Source: Stagnimonas sp.
GTDB taxonomy: Bacteria; Pseudomonadota; Gammaproteobacteria; Nevskiales; Nevskiaceae
NCBI GenBank assembly: GCA_030696045.1
Contig: JAUYNO010000094.1
Location: forward strand, 20,606-84,605
Direction of reading: 5' to 3'
DNA: 64,000 nt
Part shown: one piece after another, positions 44,366-53,898 of the stretch
Layout: the number at the start of each line of letters is the position of its first letter
How positions within the stretch are numbered: position 1 is the first letter of the stretch
The notes under the pieces: model-generated
Databases searched by the model: none
What the model saw: the letters and a program-made list of their open reading frames with translations, nothing else
Told to the model about the DNA's origin: nothing
Translations under genes and position numbers: made by a program

Positions 44366-45676
44366 TCAGTCGGTGAGCGGGCGGCCGCGAGTCTCGATCA
44401 CCCAGGGCATCAGCAGCAGGCCGATCAGGGGGATGAAGCCGACGTAGAACAGCACGCCGAGGGCACTGGTGGCGGCAGTGCTGCCCTGGCTGGCGATGGC
44501 GCCGACCAGGAAGGGACCGCCGGCGGCGATGACGCGGCCGATGTTGTAGCAGAAGCCGGCGCCGGTGCCGCGCAGCCGGGTGGGGAACAGCTCCGGCAGG
44601 TAGTAGGTGAAGCTGCCGAACACGCCGAACACCGACAGCCCGATCAGGAAGTAACCGTACAGCCGCCATTGCGGCACCAGGTCCAGGCCGAAGGTGGCGA
44701 ACACCGACAGCGCCGAGACGATCCAGTACAGGCTGAACATCTTCTTGCGGCCGAGGTGCTTGCTGGCCGGAATGGTCAGCAGGGTGCCGATCAGGCCGCC
44801 GAGATTGAAATAGGTCGCCGCCAGGGTCTTCCAGTGCTCGACCATGGCGCGGGTGGCGGCGGCATCCAGGCCGAGCGCCTCGGCATTGGCGCGTCCGAGC
44901 CCGGAGGCGACGGTGGGGATGAAGGCATTGCAGCTCCACCAGGTCAGCAGGGCGATCACCGCCATGAAGAAGCCGGAGCGGGTGAGCTCCCGCATGCCGG
45001 GTGCGAACAGCTCCCCCAACCGGGGTGGCGCCGACACCGCCGCGACCGCCTTCCAGCGCTCCGGCTCGTGCACGAACAGCCGCACCAGGAAGGCCGCCGC
45101 CGCCGGCAGCAGGCCGAACAGGAAGACATAGCGCCAGCTGACCTCGGGCGAATCCTTGAACCAGTTGCCGGCCACTTCCATGTTGACCCAGGTGGCCAGG
45201 AACAGGCCCATCGGCGCCGAGGTGTAGAGCAGGGCCCCGGCCTCGACCCGCTTATCCTCGGGCACCGCCTCGGCCACCATCGCGGCCCCTGCCGCCCATT
45301 CGCCGCCGATGCCCAGCGAGGCGATGATGCGGAAGGCGATCAGCATCTCGATGTTCTGCGCGAAGGCGCAGGCGGCGGTGCCGAAGGCGTACAGCAGCAT
45401 GGTCAGCAGCAGGGTGCGGGTGCGGCCGATGCGGTCGCAGACCCAGCCGAACAGTACGCCGCCGGCGGCCCAGCCGAGCAGCAGGATCGAGGTCAGCACG
45501 CCGGTCCAGTACAGGGTGGCGCTCTTGGCCTCCGGCGAGCCGATTTCCAGCCCCAGCAGGGTCGGCACGCAGTTGGGCGCGACGTAGTTGAACAGCAGGC
45601 CATCGAACACGTCGAAGCCCCAGCCCAGCCAGGCGGCGAACAGCACGATCCATTGGTAGCGGCTCAGGCCGAGCAT
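44366..45676 (-). CDS. Major facilitator superfamily transporter (aromatic acid/sugar porter type)
   Basis: The 436-residue protein has 12 predicted membrane helices. GWGFDVFDGLLFNYV in the first helix resembles the D-x-x-D motif of aromatic acid:proton symporters and sialic acid (NanT-like) carriers. GWVCDRIGRTRTLL is the loop 2-3 signature of the superfamily, and GGEWAAGAAMVAE and PELFPTRLRGTGAGFCYNIGR are typical of the sugar/acid porter branch. The substrate cannot be told. GAGGAGA precedes the ATG by about 9 bases. Confidence 0.88.
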   Translation of the reverse strand: MLGLSRYQWIVLFAAWLGWGFDVFDGLLFNYVAPNCVPTLLGLEIGSPEAKSATLYWTGVLTSILLLGWAAGGVLFGWVCDRIGRTRTLLLTMLLYAFGTAACAFAQNIEMLIAFRIIASLGIGGEWAAGAAMVAEAVPEDKRVEAGALLYTSAPMGLFLATWVNMEVAGNWFKDSPEVSWRYVFLFGLLPAAAAFLVRLFVHEPERWKAVAAVSAPPRLGELFAPGMRELTRSGFFMAVIALLTWWSCNAFIPTVASGLGRANAEALGLDAAATRAMVEHWKTLAATYFNLGGLIGTLLTIPASKHLGRKKMFSLYWIVSALSVFATFGLDLVPQWRLYGYFLIGLSVFGVFGSFTYYLPELFPTRLRGTGAGFCYNIGRVIAAGGPFLVGAIASQGSTAATSALGVLFYVGFIPLIGLLLMPWVIETRGRPLTD

Positions 45677-45715
45677 CGGCGGAGTCTCCTCAGACTTTGT
45701 TGTTAGGGCGCGAGC

Positions 45716-46654
45716 TTACAGCGGCAGCGGCGCCTGCTCCCGGTGCCATTCCAGGATGCGCCGGTACTGCGCCGGGTCCTTCACATGCACCACCTCACCC
45801 TCGCGCGGAAAGGTCCAGTCGTACAGGCGCGACAGGTAGAAGCGGAAGGCGGCGGCGCGCAGCACCAGCGGCCAGGCTTCACGCTCAGCCGGCGTCAGCT
45901 CGCGGCAGCCGCGATAGGCCAGCATCATCATCTGCCAGCGCGCCGGGTTGGGGCGGCCGTCCGGATCGGTGCACCAGTCGTTGAGCGTCACCGCCAGGTC
46001 GTAGGCCAGGGCGTCATTGCAGGCGTAGTAGAAGTCGATGACGCCGGTCAGCCGCTCCTCGACGAACAGCACGTTGTCGCGGAACAGGTCGGCATGGGTC
46101 ACGCCCTGCGGCAGGCGGCTCCAGTCCAGCTGCGCCTGCGCCGCCAGCTCGCTGGCGATCAGCTCGCGCTGCTCGGCGTCGACCTTGGGCAGCAGGGCCT
46201 CGGCGGTAGCGCGGCGCCAGGCCGGGCCACGGCTGTTGTCGGCGTGACCGGCGAAGGACAGGCCGGCGATGTGCAGCTCGCCCAGCGCCCGCCCCACCGC
46301 CTGGCACTGGGCGATGCTGGGGAACAGCACGCTCTGCCCAGTCAGCCGCCGCACCAGGGCGGCCGGCTTGCCATTGAGGCTGGTCAGGTTGGCGCCAGCG
46401 CGGGTACGTGCCGGCATCGCACTCGGGTAGCCACGGCCGGCGAGATGGTCCATCAGGCCGAGGAAGTAAGGCAGATCCTGCTCGTTCAGGCGCTCGAACA
46501 GGGTCAGCACCCAGCGGCCGTCGGTGGTATCGACGAAGTAGTTGGTGTTCTCGACCCCCTCGCCGATGCCTTGGTAGCCGATCAGCTCCCCGACCGGATA
46601 GGCCTTGAGGAACTCGACCAGTTCGGCGTGGCTGACTTTGGTGAAGACGGACAT
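45716..46654 (-). CDS. thrB: Homoserine kinase, type II (APH-fold)
   Basis: The 312-residue enzyme phosphorylates homoserine on the way to threonine. It belongs to the aminoglycoside-phosphotransferase fold family used by pseudomonads and xanthomonads instead of the GHMP-type ThrB. The N-terminus MSVFTKVSHAELVEFLKAY and GIGEGVENTNYFVDT are diagnostic. The catalytic loop is GVTHADLFRDNVLF (His187, Asp189), followed by GVIDFYYAC with the metal-binding Asp. It diverges from dapF across 121 bases; both genes feed from aspartate metabolism. Confidence 0.95.
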   Translation of the reverse strand: MSVFTKVSHAELVEFLKAYPVGELIGYQGIGEGVENTNYFVDTTDGRWVLTLFERLNEQDLPYFLGLMDHLAGRGYPSAMPARTRAGANLTSLNGKPAALVRRLTGQSVLFPSIAQCQAVGRALGELHIAGLSFAGHADNSRGPAWRRATAEALLPKVDAEQRELIASELAAQAQLDWSRLPQGVTHADLFRDNVLFVEERLTGVIDFYYACNDALAYDLAVTLNDWCTDPDGRPNPARWQMMMLAYRGCRELTPAEREAWPLVLRAAAFRFYLSRLYDWTFPREGEVVHVKDPAQYRRILEWHREQAPLPL

Positions 46655-46775
46655 GGAGTGCGAGGCGGCGACGGGCGGCGCGACAGACTACCCAATGCCA
46701 GTGGTGCTGTCTGCCGGCGGACCGGAGCGCGTCCGCGCTAGAAAAAAGCGCGGCGCGCCCGCATGATCGCGCGCC

Positions 46776-47615
46776 ATGAAACTCGCCTTCACCAAGATGC
46801 AGGGCTGCGGCAACGACTTTGTCGTGATCGACGCCACTGCCGCGCCCTTCCTGCCGACCCCGGCGCTGTTGCGGCGCCTCACTGATCGCCGTTTCGGTGT
46901 CGGCTGCGATCAGGTGCTGGTGATCCAGGCGCCCAGCTCCCCGGACGTGGACTTCGACTACCGAATCTTCAATGCCGATGGCTCCGAGGTCGGGCAGTGC
47001 GGCAATGGCTCGCGGGCTCTGGCGGTGTTCGTGCGCGACCGGGGCTTGAGTGCGCGGCCGGAGCTGCGGGTGCAGACCCGCAGCGCGCGCATGCTCCTGG
47101 CGCTGCAGCCGGATGGTCAGGTGCGGGTCGACATGGGCGCTCCGCGACTGCGCTCCGCGGAGATTCCGCTGCATCTGCCAGATGCCGAGCGCCACCGGGT
47201 CGAGGTCGATGGCTTCGGGATGGTCGAGTTCGGCGTCGCCAACATGGGCAATCCCCACGCGGTGCTGCGGGTCGAGGACGTCGATGCCGCGCCGGTCGAG
47301 GCCCTGGGCCGGGCCCTGCAGGCACGCAGGGACCTGTTTCCGGAGGGAGTCAACGTCGGTTTCCTGCAGGTGCTGGATTCAGGTAACGGCCGGCTGCGGG
47401 TCTACGAACGTGGCAGTGGCGAGACCCTGGCCTGCGGCAGCGGCGCCTGCGCCGCGCAGGTGGTGGCGCGCCGCTGGGGGCTGTTCGGCGACAGCTCGCG
47501 GCTAGAATTGCGCGGCGGCACGCTGCGGCTGCACTGGTCCGGCGCAGGCCAGCCGGTGCTGATGACCGGGCCGGCGGAAACCGTGTTCACAGGGGAGATC
47601 GAATGGCAAAGCTAG
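46776..47615 (+). CDS. dapF: Diaminopimelate epimerase
   Basis: DapF converts LL- to meso-diaminopimelate for lysine and peptidoglycan. The 279-residue protein has both catalytic cysteines: Cys75 in GQCGNGSRALA and Cys220 in ETLACGSGACAA, which act as the two acid/base thiols. The N-terminal KMQGCGNDFVVID is standard. The stop lies inside the next gene, overlapping by 13 bases, and the order dapF-DUF484-xerC is conserved in gammaproteobacteria. Confidence 0.97.
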   Translation: MKLAFTKMQGCGNDFVVIDATAAPFLPTPALLRRLTDRRFGVGCDQVLVIQAPSSPDVDFDYRIFNADGSEVGQCGNGSRALAVFVRDRGLSARPELRVQTRSARMLLALQPDGQVRVDMGAPRLRSAEIPLHLPDAERHRVEVDGFGMVEFGVANMGNPHAVLRVEDVDAAPVEALGRALQARRDLFPEGVNVGFLQVLDSGNGRLRVYERGSGETLACGSGACAAQVVARRWGLFGDSSRLELRGGTLRLHWSGAGQPVLMTGPAETVFTGEIEWQS

Positions 47616-48307
47616 ACGTGGCCGCCGCAGCTGCCGCGCCGGTGCTGGACGAGCAACAGGTGGTGACCTTCCTCAAGGCGCGGCCGGAGTTCCTGGTCCG
47701 TCACCCCGAACTGCTGGAACAGCTGGAAGTGGCGCACGCCGCCGGTTCGGCGGTGTCCCTGATCGAGCGCCAGGTTGACCTGCTGCGCGGCAAGAACCTG
47801 AAGCTGGAAGCGCGCATGAACCGGCTGCTGGAAAATGCGGCCGACAACGAGAAGCGCGCCGCCAGCGTCCACAAGCTGGCGCGCAGCCTGATCCGCGCAC
47901 CCTCGCTGGCGGCGGTGCTGGCCGGCCTGCGCGGCTGCATGAAGGACGATTTCGGCATTGACGAGGTCTGCGTCGGTGTCAACGCCAATGTCTACAAGCG
48001 CCACGACATCGAGGGCCTGGTGCCGCTGGAGCCGGAAGGTGCGCTGGCGCGTGGCTTCGAGAATTTCATCCGCACCCGCCTGATCGAGTGCGGTCCGATC
48101 GAGCCTGACAAGGCCCGGCTGCTGTTCCCCAAGGCCGAGCTGCCGGTGTTGTCGGCGGCCATCGTGCCGCTGGAAAAAGAGAAGAACCTCGGCCTGCTGG
48201 CGTTCGGCGCCCGCGAGGCGGAACGCTTCCAGCCGCGCCAGGGCAAGCTGTTCCTGGAGATGACGGCGGACCTGGTTGCGGCTGCACTCAGGGCCAGGCT
48301 GGGGTGA
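47603..48307 (+). CDS. DUF484 family protein (GAF-like)
   Basis: The 234-residue protein has the family start VVTFLKARPEFLVRHPELLE, then a coiled-coil stretch with SLIERQVDLLRGKNLKLEARM, and a GAF-like C-terminal domain with SAAIVPLEKEKNLGLLAFGA and RFQPRQGKLFLEMTADLV. This is the DUF484 (YigA) family, always found between dapF and xerC in many proteobacteria; the function is unknown. It begins within dapF, so translation is coupled. Confidence 0.93.
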   Translation: MAKLDVAAAAAAPVLDEQQVVTFLKARPEFLVRHPELLEQLEVAHAAGSAVSLIERQVDLLRGKNLKLEARMNRLLENAADNEKRAASVHKLARSLIRAPSLAAVLAGLRGCMKDDFGIDEVCVGVNANVYKRHDIEGLVPLEPEGALARGFENFIRTRLIECGPIEPDKARLLFPKAELPVLSAAIVPLEKEKNLGLLAFGAREAERFQPRQGKLFLEMTADLVAAALRARLG

Positions 48308-48317
48308 GCCGGATCAG

Positions 48318-48343
48318 ACGGACTGCCTTGAGTGGCAGTCCGT
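48318..48343. other. Perfect 10-bp stem-loop between the DUF484 gene and xerC
   Basis: ACGGACTGCC (48318-48327) pairs exactly with GGCAGTCCGT (48334-48343) around TTGAGT. There is no T run, so it is more likely an mRNA processing or attenuation structure than a simple terminator. Confidence 0.55.
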
Positions 48344-48356
48344 CCCGGGGGTAGCG

Positions 48357-49358
48357 ATGCAGAGCTCGGTTGCGCCCGGGATGGCATGCTTCAGCATGGC
48401 CGAACAACCGTCTCGAAGCGCCCTGGAAGCCGCAGTGGCGGAACACCTCGACTACCTGCGGGTGGTGCGCCGCGCGCCGCGCGCCACCCTGGCCGGCAGC
48501 CGCCAGGACCTACAGCGCTTTCTCGAATTCGCCACCGAGCGTGGCCTGGCAGATCCCGCCAAGGTCGATGTCCACGCAGTGCGCGCCTATGTCGCGCGCC
48601 GCAGCCGGCTGGGGCTGGCGCCGGTCAGCGTCCGGCGCGAGCTGTCGAGCCTGCGCGGCTTTTTCCGCGCGCTCTGCCGCAATGGCCTGTTGCCGGCCAA
48701 TCCGGCCGCCGATGTGCGGGCGCCCAAGGCGCCAAGGCGGCTGCCCTCGGCCTTCGAGGCCGAGCCGCTCAACGCCGCCCTCGATCAGGTTCCGGACGGC
48801 GAACTGGAATGCCGTGACCGGGCCATGGCCGAACTGCTGTACTCCTGCGGCCTGCGCCTGGGCGAGCTGCAGCCGCTGCGGCTGGACCAGTTCGACGCCG
48901 GACTGACCGAGCTGCGGGTGACCGGCAAGGGCGGCAAGACCCGGGTGCTGCCGGTCGGCCGCCAGGCCCGCGAGGCGCTGCAGGCCTGGCTGGCGCTGCG
49001 GCGAAGCCCGGCGGGTGCGGGCGCGGCACTGTTCCCGGGGCGGGGCGGCGAGCCACTGTCACGCACGGCCATCGCCGGCCGCTTGAAGGCCTGGGGGCGC
49101 CGCAGCGGGCTGGACGGGCGGGTGCATCCGCACCGCTTCCGCCACGCCTTCGCCACCCATCTGCTGGAGAACAGCGGCGAATTGCGGGCGGTGCAGGAGC
49201 TGTTAGGGCATGCCAACCTGGCCACTACCCAAGTCTATACCCACCTGGATTTCGAGCGTCTGGCCCGGGTTTATGACAGTGCTCACCCGCGCGCTCGTCA
49301 GAAATCCGTCCCGGATGTTGCGGAGCAGCAAGCTGGCGATGATAAAATTCGCAATTAA
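48357..49358 (+). CDS. xerC: Tyrosine recombinase XerC
   Basis: XerC with XerD resolves chromosome dimers at dif. The catalytic residues are visible: Arg167 in SCGLRLGE, Lys in TGKGGKTR, His-x-x-Arg in HPHRFRHAFATHLL, and His and Tyr in LLGHANLATTQVYTHLDF. Starts are uncertain. The ATG at 48357 follows GGGGGT by 6 bases; the ATG at 48396 gives MAEQPSRSALEAAV, closer to the usual length of about 300 residues, but lacks a ribosome site. The gene order after dapF and DUF484 supports XerC over XerD. Confidence 0.94.
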   Translation: MQSSVAPGMACFSMAEQPSRSALEAAVAEHLDYLRVVRRAPRATLAGSRQDLQRFLEFATERGLADPAKVDVHAVRAYVARRSRLGLAPVSVRRELSSLRGFFRALCRNGLLPANPAADVRAPKAPRRLPSAFEAEPLNAALDQVPDGELECRDRAMAELLYSCGLRLGELQPLRLDQFDAGLTELRVTGKGGKTRVLPVGRQAREALQAWLALRRSPAGAGAALFPGRGGEPLSRTAIAGRLKAWGRRSGLDGRVHPHRFRHAFATHLLENSGELRAVQELLGHANLATTQVYTHLDFERLARVYDSAHPRARQKSVPDVAEQQAGDDKIRN

Positions 49359-49435
49359 GGTTCCATCAACAGACCTTAAACCCGCCGTCCTCCTTCACTT
49401 GTTGTACTTTCCGTGTCTCCCTGGGAGTTTCAAAA

Positions 49436-49693
49436 ATGAACAATCTGCTCAAGATCGCCCTGCTGGCTGCCCCGATCGCTCTCGCCGCCTGCGGCAAGAA
49501 GGAAGAGGCTGCTGCTCCGGTGGAAGCCCCGGCCGCCGCCGCTCCGGTGGAAGCCGCCCCGGCCCCGATGGAAGCCGCCCCGGCCCCGACCGAAGCTGCT
49601 CCGGCTGCTGACGCCGCCGCCCCGGCCGAAGCCGCTCCGGCCGCGACCGAAGCCGCTCCGGCTGCTGCCCCGGCCGAAGAGCCCAAGAAGTAA
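49436..49693 (+). CDS. Small Ala/Pro/Glu-rich lipoprotein
   Basis: The 85-residue protein has a lipoprotein signal MNNLLKIALLAAPIALAAC (Cys19), followed by GKKEEAAAPVEAPA and imperfect repeats of EAAPAP or EAAPAA up to a KK end. GGGAG lies about 8 bases before the ATG. Such tails are extended and may reach into or across the peptidoglycan. It lies alone between xerC and hslV with its own terminator. Function unknown. The repeated codon pattern makes length variation likely. Confidence 0.82.
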   Translation: MNNLLKIALLAAPIALAACGKKEEAAAPVEAPAAAAPVEAAPAPMEAAPAPTEAAPAADAAAPAEAAPAATEAAPAAAPAEEPKK

Positions 49694-49752
49694 GACTGCG
49701 CGCGGCTTGTCCGCGCCGGTTGTTAGCTTCTTCCCGGGCAACCGGGAACGCG

Positions 49753-49779
49753 AGAGCACCGAAAGGTGCTCTTTGCGTT
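49753..49779 (+). terminator. Terminator of the small lipoprotein gene
   Basis: An 8-bp stem AGAGCACC/GGTGCTCT with a GAAA tetraloop is followed by TTGCGTTT. Confidence 0.75.
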
Positions 49780-49881
49780 TCCGGCGCTGCGTGGGCAAGG
49801 TCCGGCGGTTGAATTTGTCCGGTCGCGCCCAATCTTTGCGGCATTCCCCCGCATTGGGCTGATCGCCCTCGGAGCAAATTC

Positions 49882-50427
49882 ATGCAGCAGTTCGACGGCA
49901 CCACCATCCTGTCCGTGCGCCGCCATGGCACGGTGGTGATCGGTGGCGACGGCCAGGTGTCGATGGGCAATACCCGGGTCAAGGGCAATGCCCGCAAGGT
50001 GCGCCGGCTCTACAACGGTCAGGTGATCGCCGGCTTCGCCGGCGGCACCGCTGACGCCTTTACCCTGTTCGAGCGCTTCGAGGGCAAGCTGGAGAAGCAC
50101 GGCGGCCAACTGGTGCGGGCGGCGGTCGAGATGGCCAAGGACTGGCGCAGCGACCGCTACCTGCGCAAGCTCGAAGCCCTGCTGCTGGTGGCCGACAAGG
50201 AGGCCACCCTGATGATTTCCGGCAACGGCGACGTGATGGAGCCGGAGGCGCACGGGGTGATGGCGATCGGTTCCGGTGGCAGCTTTGCCACCGCGGCGGC
50301 GCGCGCCCTGGTCGAGCATTCGGAACTTGGCGCCCAGGACATCGTCGAAAAGGCCCTGCACATCGCTGCCGATATCTGCATCTACACCAACCACAACCTG
50401 ACCATCGAGCGCATCGATGGCCCATGA
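49882..50427 (+). CDS. hslV: HslV, peptidase subunit of the HslUV protease
   Basis: HslV is the threonine peptidase of the ATP-dependent HslUV (ClpQY) protease. The 181-residue protein has a 6-residue propeptide MQQFDG before the catalytic Thr7 in [18 protein letters not shown], the charged-relay [14 protein letters not shown] and the Ca/Na-binding C-terminal region TIERIDGP are as expected. The stop overlaps the start of hslU by 11 bases. Confidence 0.97.
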   Translation: MQQFDGTTILSVRRHGTVVIGGDGQVSMGNTRVKGNARKVRRLYNGQVIAGFAGGTADAFTLFERFEGKLEKHGGQLVRAAVEMAKDWRSDRYLRKLEALLLVADKEATLMISGNGDVMEPEAHGVMAIGSGGSFATAAARALVEHSELGAQDIVEKALHIAADICIYTNHNLTIERIDGP

Positions 50428-51808
50428 AGGAAACTTGTCCGGGAGCCTCGTGAGCGAACCTGAGAACACCAGCGCCGCGGTGATGACGCCGCGCGAGATC
50501 GTGGCGGCGCTGGACCAGCACATCGTCGGCCAAGCCGCCGCCAAGCGGGCGGTGTCCATCGCCCTGCGCAACCGCTGGCGCCGGCAACAGGCGCCGGTCG
50601 GCATGCGTGCCGAGATCACGCCCAAGAACATCCTGATGATCGGCCCCACCGGCGTCGGCAAGACCGAGATCGCGCGACGGCTGGCCAAGCTCGCCAACGC
50701 GCCGTTCGTGAAGGTGGAGGCGACCAAGTTCACCGAGGTCGGCTACGTCGGCAAGGACGTCGATACCATCATCCGCGACCTGGTCGATTCCGCCATCAAG
50801 CAGACCCGCGAGCAGGCCGCGCGCCGGGTGCGTGACAAGGCCGCCGCCGCTGCCGAGGAGCGCGTGCTCGACGCCCTGGTGCCGCCGCCGAAGGATTTCG
50901 GCGAGGCCAGCGAGAACCGGCAGAGCGAGAACGGTGCCGCCCGCCAGGTGTTCCGCAAGCGCCTGCGCGAGGGCAAGCTCGACGACACCGAGATCGAGAT
51001 CAAGCTGTCGGCGACCGCGCCCAACGTGCAGTTGATGGGCCCGCCGGGCATGGAGGAGATGACCCAGCAGCTGCAGTCCATGTTCGCCGGCATGGGGCAG
51101 GGCAAGACCCGCAGCAAGAAGATGAAGATCGTCGACGCCATGAAGCAGCTCACCGACGAGGAAGCCGGCAAGCTGGTCGACGAAGAGGCGATCAAGACCG
51201 AGGCGCTGCATAACGTCGAGGAGAACGGCATTGTCTTCATCGACGAGATCGACAAGGTCGCCAAGCGCGGCGAGTACGCCGGCGCCGATGTCTCCCGCGA
51301 GGGCGTGCAGCGCGACCTGCTGCCGCTGATCGAGGGCTCGACCGTCAGCACCAAGTACGGCTCGGTGAAGACCGACCACATCCTGTTCATCTGCTCGGGC
51401 GCTTTCCATCTGAGCAAGCCCAGCGACCTGATTCCGGAGTTGCAGGGCCGCCTGCCGATCCGGGTCGAGTTGGAGGCGCTCAAGGTCGAGGACTTCGTGC
51501 GCATCCTCACCGAGCCGAACTTTTCGCTCACCGAGCAGTACAAAGCCTTGATGGCGACCGAAGGCGTCACCGTCGATTTCACCGCCGAAGGCGTGAAGCG
51601 TCTTGCCGAGGTTGCCTTTCAGGTCAACGAGCGCACCGAGAATATCGGCGCCCGTCGCCTGCACACGGTGATGGAGCGACTGATGGAAGAAGTCGCCTTC
51701 GAGGCCCCCGACTGCGCCGGAACCACGCTCCGCGTCGATGCCGCCTATGTCGATGGCAAGCTGGCGAAGTTGGCGGGCGACGAAGACCTGTCGCGCTACA
51801 TCCTTTGA
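50417..51808 (+). CDS. hslU: HslU, ATPase subunit of the HslUV protease
   Basis: HslU is a AAA+ unfoldase that feeds substrates to HslV. The 463-residue protein has Walker A GPTGVGKT (76-83), the sensor segment [21 protein letters not shown], Walker B with VFIDEIDK and the inserted I domain rich in charged residues (about 130-230). The C-terminal LSRYIL is the tail that docks into HslV. Start: an ATG at 50417 overlaps hslV; a GTG at 50450 after GGGAG is equally possible and gives a shorter N-terminus ahead of [17 protein letters not shown]. Confidence 0.96.
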   Translation: MAHEGNLSGSLVSEPENTSAAVMTPREIVAALDQHIVGQAAAKRAVSIALRNRWRRQQAPVGMRAEITPKNILMIGPTGVGKTEIARRLAKLANAPFVKVEATKFTEVGYVGKDVDTIIRDLVDSAIKQTREQAARRVRDKAAAAAEERVLDALVPPPKDFGEASENRQSENGAARQVFRKRLREGKLDDTEIEIKLSATAPNVQLMGPPGMEEMTQQLQSMFAGMGQGKTRSKKMKIVDAMKQLTDEEAGKLVDEEAIKTEALHNVEENGIVFIDEIDKVAKRGEYAGADVSREGVQRDLLPLIEGSTVSTKYGSVKTDHILFICSGAFHLSKPSDLIPELQGRLPIRVELEALKVEDFVRILTEPNFSLTEQYKALMATEGVTVDFTAEGVKRLAEVAFQVNERTENIGARRLHTVMERLMEEVAFEAPDCAGTTLRVDAAYVDGKLAKLAGDEDLSRYIL

Positions 51809-51831
51809 ATACCCTTTAGCCGAGTACTGTC

Positions 51832-52254
51832 ATGCACGCCCCCACTCCCGCCGGTATCAAGCTGCACCGCGCCGACCAGACCCTGGAACTGCGCTACGCC
51901 ACCGGCCGCCAGTTCATGCTCACGGCCGAGTACCTGCGGGTGTTCTCGCCCAGTGCCGAGGTACGCGGCCACGGGCTGGAAGAGCCGGTGCTGGTGCCGG
52001 GCAAGCGCGAGGTCGGCATTCAGGAAATCGTCCCGGTCGGCCAGTACGCGGTGCGTCTGGTGTTCGACGACGGCCACGATACCGGCCTCTATTCCTGGGA
52101 CGTGCTGTGGGAACTCGGCCGTGAGCAGGCCAAGAACTGGCAGCGCTACCAACAGCGCCTGGCCGAGCACGGCATGAGCCGCGACCGCGATCTGGTGAAA
52201 CTGGCGGCACTGCCCAAGAAATACATCCCGACGGCGAAGGCACAGTCCCGCTAG
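51832..52254 (+). CDS. DUF971 domain protein
   Basis: The 140-residue protein has the DUF971 (gamma-butyrobetaine hydroxylase N-terminal-like) core LELRYATGRQFMLTAEYLRVFSPSAEV with GIQEIVPVGQYAVRLVFDDGHDTGLYSW (quoted in short runs of one domain). Such proteins are zinc-dependent or iron-sulfur related in some members; here no Cys cluster is seen. It is often next to hslUV. Its TAG stop codon coincides with the first three bases of the MITE-like element, so the C-terminus may have been shaped by that insertion. Confidence 0.87.
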   Translation: MHAPTPAGIKLHRADQTLELRYATGRQFMLTAEYLRVFSPSAEVRGHGLEEPVLVPGKREVGIQEIVPVGQYAVRLVFDDGHDTGLYSWDVLWELGREQAKNWQRYQQRLAEHGMSRDRDLVKLAALPKKYIPTAKAQSR

Positions 52255-52415
52255 TGTTCCGCCTGCAACGGAGCGTTAGATGGATGGCGAGTGACTTTTG
52301 GCACTGATCGAGGCGCGAGGAAGCGCTGTAGTGGGCTCTACAGAATGACGAGCAACGAAGGGCAGTGCCAAAAGGCGCCGCCAGGCGCTAACGATCTGTT
52401 GCGGGCGGAACACTA
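52252..52415. mobile_element. MITE-like element of 164 bp with 28-bp terminal inverted repeats
   Basis: The arms 52252-52279 and 52388-52415 match at 25 of 28 positions and begin TAGTGTTCCGCC. A second perfect 12-bp inverted pair, CTTTTGGCACTG, is at 52295-52306 and 52363-52374, and a central CTGTAG/CTACAG hairpin is at 52326-52343. The element can fold along nearly its whole length and codes for nothing. Its first three bases form the stop codon of the DUF971 gene, and its other end is 28 bases before the trkA promoter box. Confidence 0.75.
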
Positions 52416-52443
52416 AGTCGTTGCCGGCGGCGGCGCCGAGGCG

Positions 52444-52449
52444 TAAGGT
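52444..52449 (+). promoter_or_regulatory. TAAGGT box 8 bases before trkA
   Basis: TAAGGT is separated from the trkA ATG by eight bases, the same layout as TAAACT before hemC and trkH. There is no Shine-Dalgarno site, so a leaderless mRNA is suggested. No clear -35 box. Confidence 0.45.
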
Positions 52450-52457
52450 GCGCCGCA

Positions 52458-53840
52458 ATGAAAATCGTCATTCTTGGCGCGGGGCAGGTGGGCTCCACGC
52501 TGGCTGAAAACCTCGCGCGCGAATCCAACGACATCACGGTCGTCGATACCAATGCCGGCATGCTGGCGGCCCTGCAGGAACGTATCGACCTGCGCACCGT
52601 CCAGGGCCACGCCTCGCATCCGGAAGTGCTGCGCCGCGCCGGCTGCGACGACGCCGACATGCTGATCGCCGTCACCGACGCCGACGAGACCAACCTGCTC
52701 GCCTGCAAGATTGCCCACACCCTGTTCCGCACCCCGACCAAGATCGCCCGGGTGCGCAGTGCCGAGTACCTCAAGGATTCCGCCGTGCTGTTCGCGCAGG
52801 AAGCGCTGGCGGTGGACATGTGCATCAGTCCCGAGCAGCTGGTCACCGACTACATCCGCCGCCTGATCGAGTACCCGGGCGCGCTGCAGGTGGTGGACTT
52901 CGCCGACGGCAAGGTGCGCCTGGTCGGGGTTCGTGCCTATTACGGCGGTCCGCTGGTGTCGCGCCAGCTCAAGGAGCTGCCGGCGCACTTGCCGGCCGGC
53001 GTCGAGGCGCGTGTCGCCGCCATCTACCGCCGGGGCCGCGCCATCCTGCCGGAAGGCGACACCATCATCGAGGCCGAGGACGAGGTCTTCTTCGTCGCCG
53101 CCGCCGCCCATATTCCCAAGATCATTTCCGAGCTGCGCCGCCACGACAAGCCGGTGAAGCGGGTGATGATCGCCGGCGGCGGCAACATCGGCCTGCGCCT
53201 AGCCAAGGCGCTGCAGGAACATGTGCAGGTCAAGCTGATCGAGAAGGACCGCAACCGCGCGGCCGTACTCGCCGCCGAACTCGATCACGTGGTGGTGCTG
53301 GTCGGCGACGCCGCCAACGAGGCGCTGCTGATCGAGGAGAACATCGACGACATCGACGTGTTCTGCGCCATCACCAACGACGACGAGGCCAATGTGCTGT
53401 CGGCGATGCTGGCCAAGCGCCTGGGCGCCAGCAAGGCGCTATCCCTGATCAATCGCATGGCCTATGTCGATCTGGTGGAGGAGAACTCGGCGGTCGATAT
53501 CGCCATCTCGCCGCAGCAGTCGACGGTGTCGGCCCTGCTCGCCCATGTCCGCCGCGGCGATGTGGTGAAGGTACACACCCTGCGCCGTGGCGCCGCCGAG
53601 GCCATCGAGGCCATCGCCCACGGCGAGCGCGGTAGCAGCAAGGTGGTCGGCCGCCGCATCGACGAGATCAGGATGCCGGCCGGCTCCACCATCGGCGCCA
53701 TCGTCCGTGGCGAGCAGGTGATCATCGTCCACCACGACACCGTGATCGAGGCCGAGGATCACGTCATCCTGTTCATCGTCGACAAGAAGAAGACCCGCGA
53801 GGTCGAGAAGCTGTTTCAGGTCGGCTTCGCGTTCATGTAG
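52458..53840 (+). CDS. trkA: Trk potassium uptake protein TrkA
   Basis: TrkA is the cytoplasmic NAD(H)-binding regulator of the Trk potassium channel. The 460-residue protein has two RCK halves. The first begins [19 protein letters not shown] with the dinucleotide motif GAGQVG (7-12) and VVDTN acidic end; the second has [17 protein letters not shown] near 235-250. The trkH partner is encoded just beyond on the opposite strand. The C-terminal TrkA_C pieces ([24 protein letters not shown] segment) are present. Start is set by the standard N-terminus. Confidence 0.97.
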   Translation: MKIVILGAGQVGSTLAENLARESNDITVVDTNAGMLAALQERIDLRTVQGHASHPEVLRRAGCDDADMLIAVTDADETNLLACKIAHTLFRTPTKIARVRSAEYLKDSAVLFAQEALAVDMCISPEQLVTDYIRRLIEYPGALQVVDFADGKVRLVGVRAYYGGPLVSRQLKELPAHLPAGVEARVAAIYRRGRAILPEGDTIIEAEDEVFFVAAAAHIPKIISELRRHDKPVKRVMIAGGGNIGLRLAKALQEHVQVKLIEKDRNRAAVLAAELDHVVVLVGDAANEALLIEENIDDIDVFCAITNDDEANVLSAMLAKRLGASKALSLINRMAYVDLVEENSAVDIAISPQQSTVSALLAHVRRGDVVKVHTLRRGAAEAIEAIAHGERGSSKVVGRRIDEIRMPAGSTIGAIVRGEQVIIVHHDTVIEAEDHVILFIVDKKKTREVEKLFQVGFAFM

Positions 53841-53898
53841 CGGCGCAGCCGCGCAGAGTTCGCGAAGAAATCGTAGCGAGCATGGCCTGCTGCAAGGA

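Noticed and set aside
49882..49902. Extra residues before the catalytic threonine of HslV as an anomaly
   Set aside because: A short propeptide ahead of the Thr-Thr-Ile motif is common in HslV proteins of many proteobacteria.
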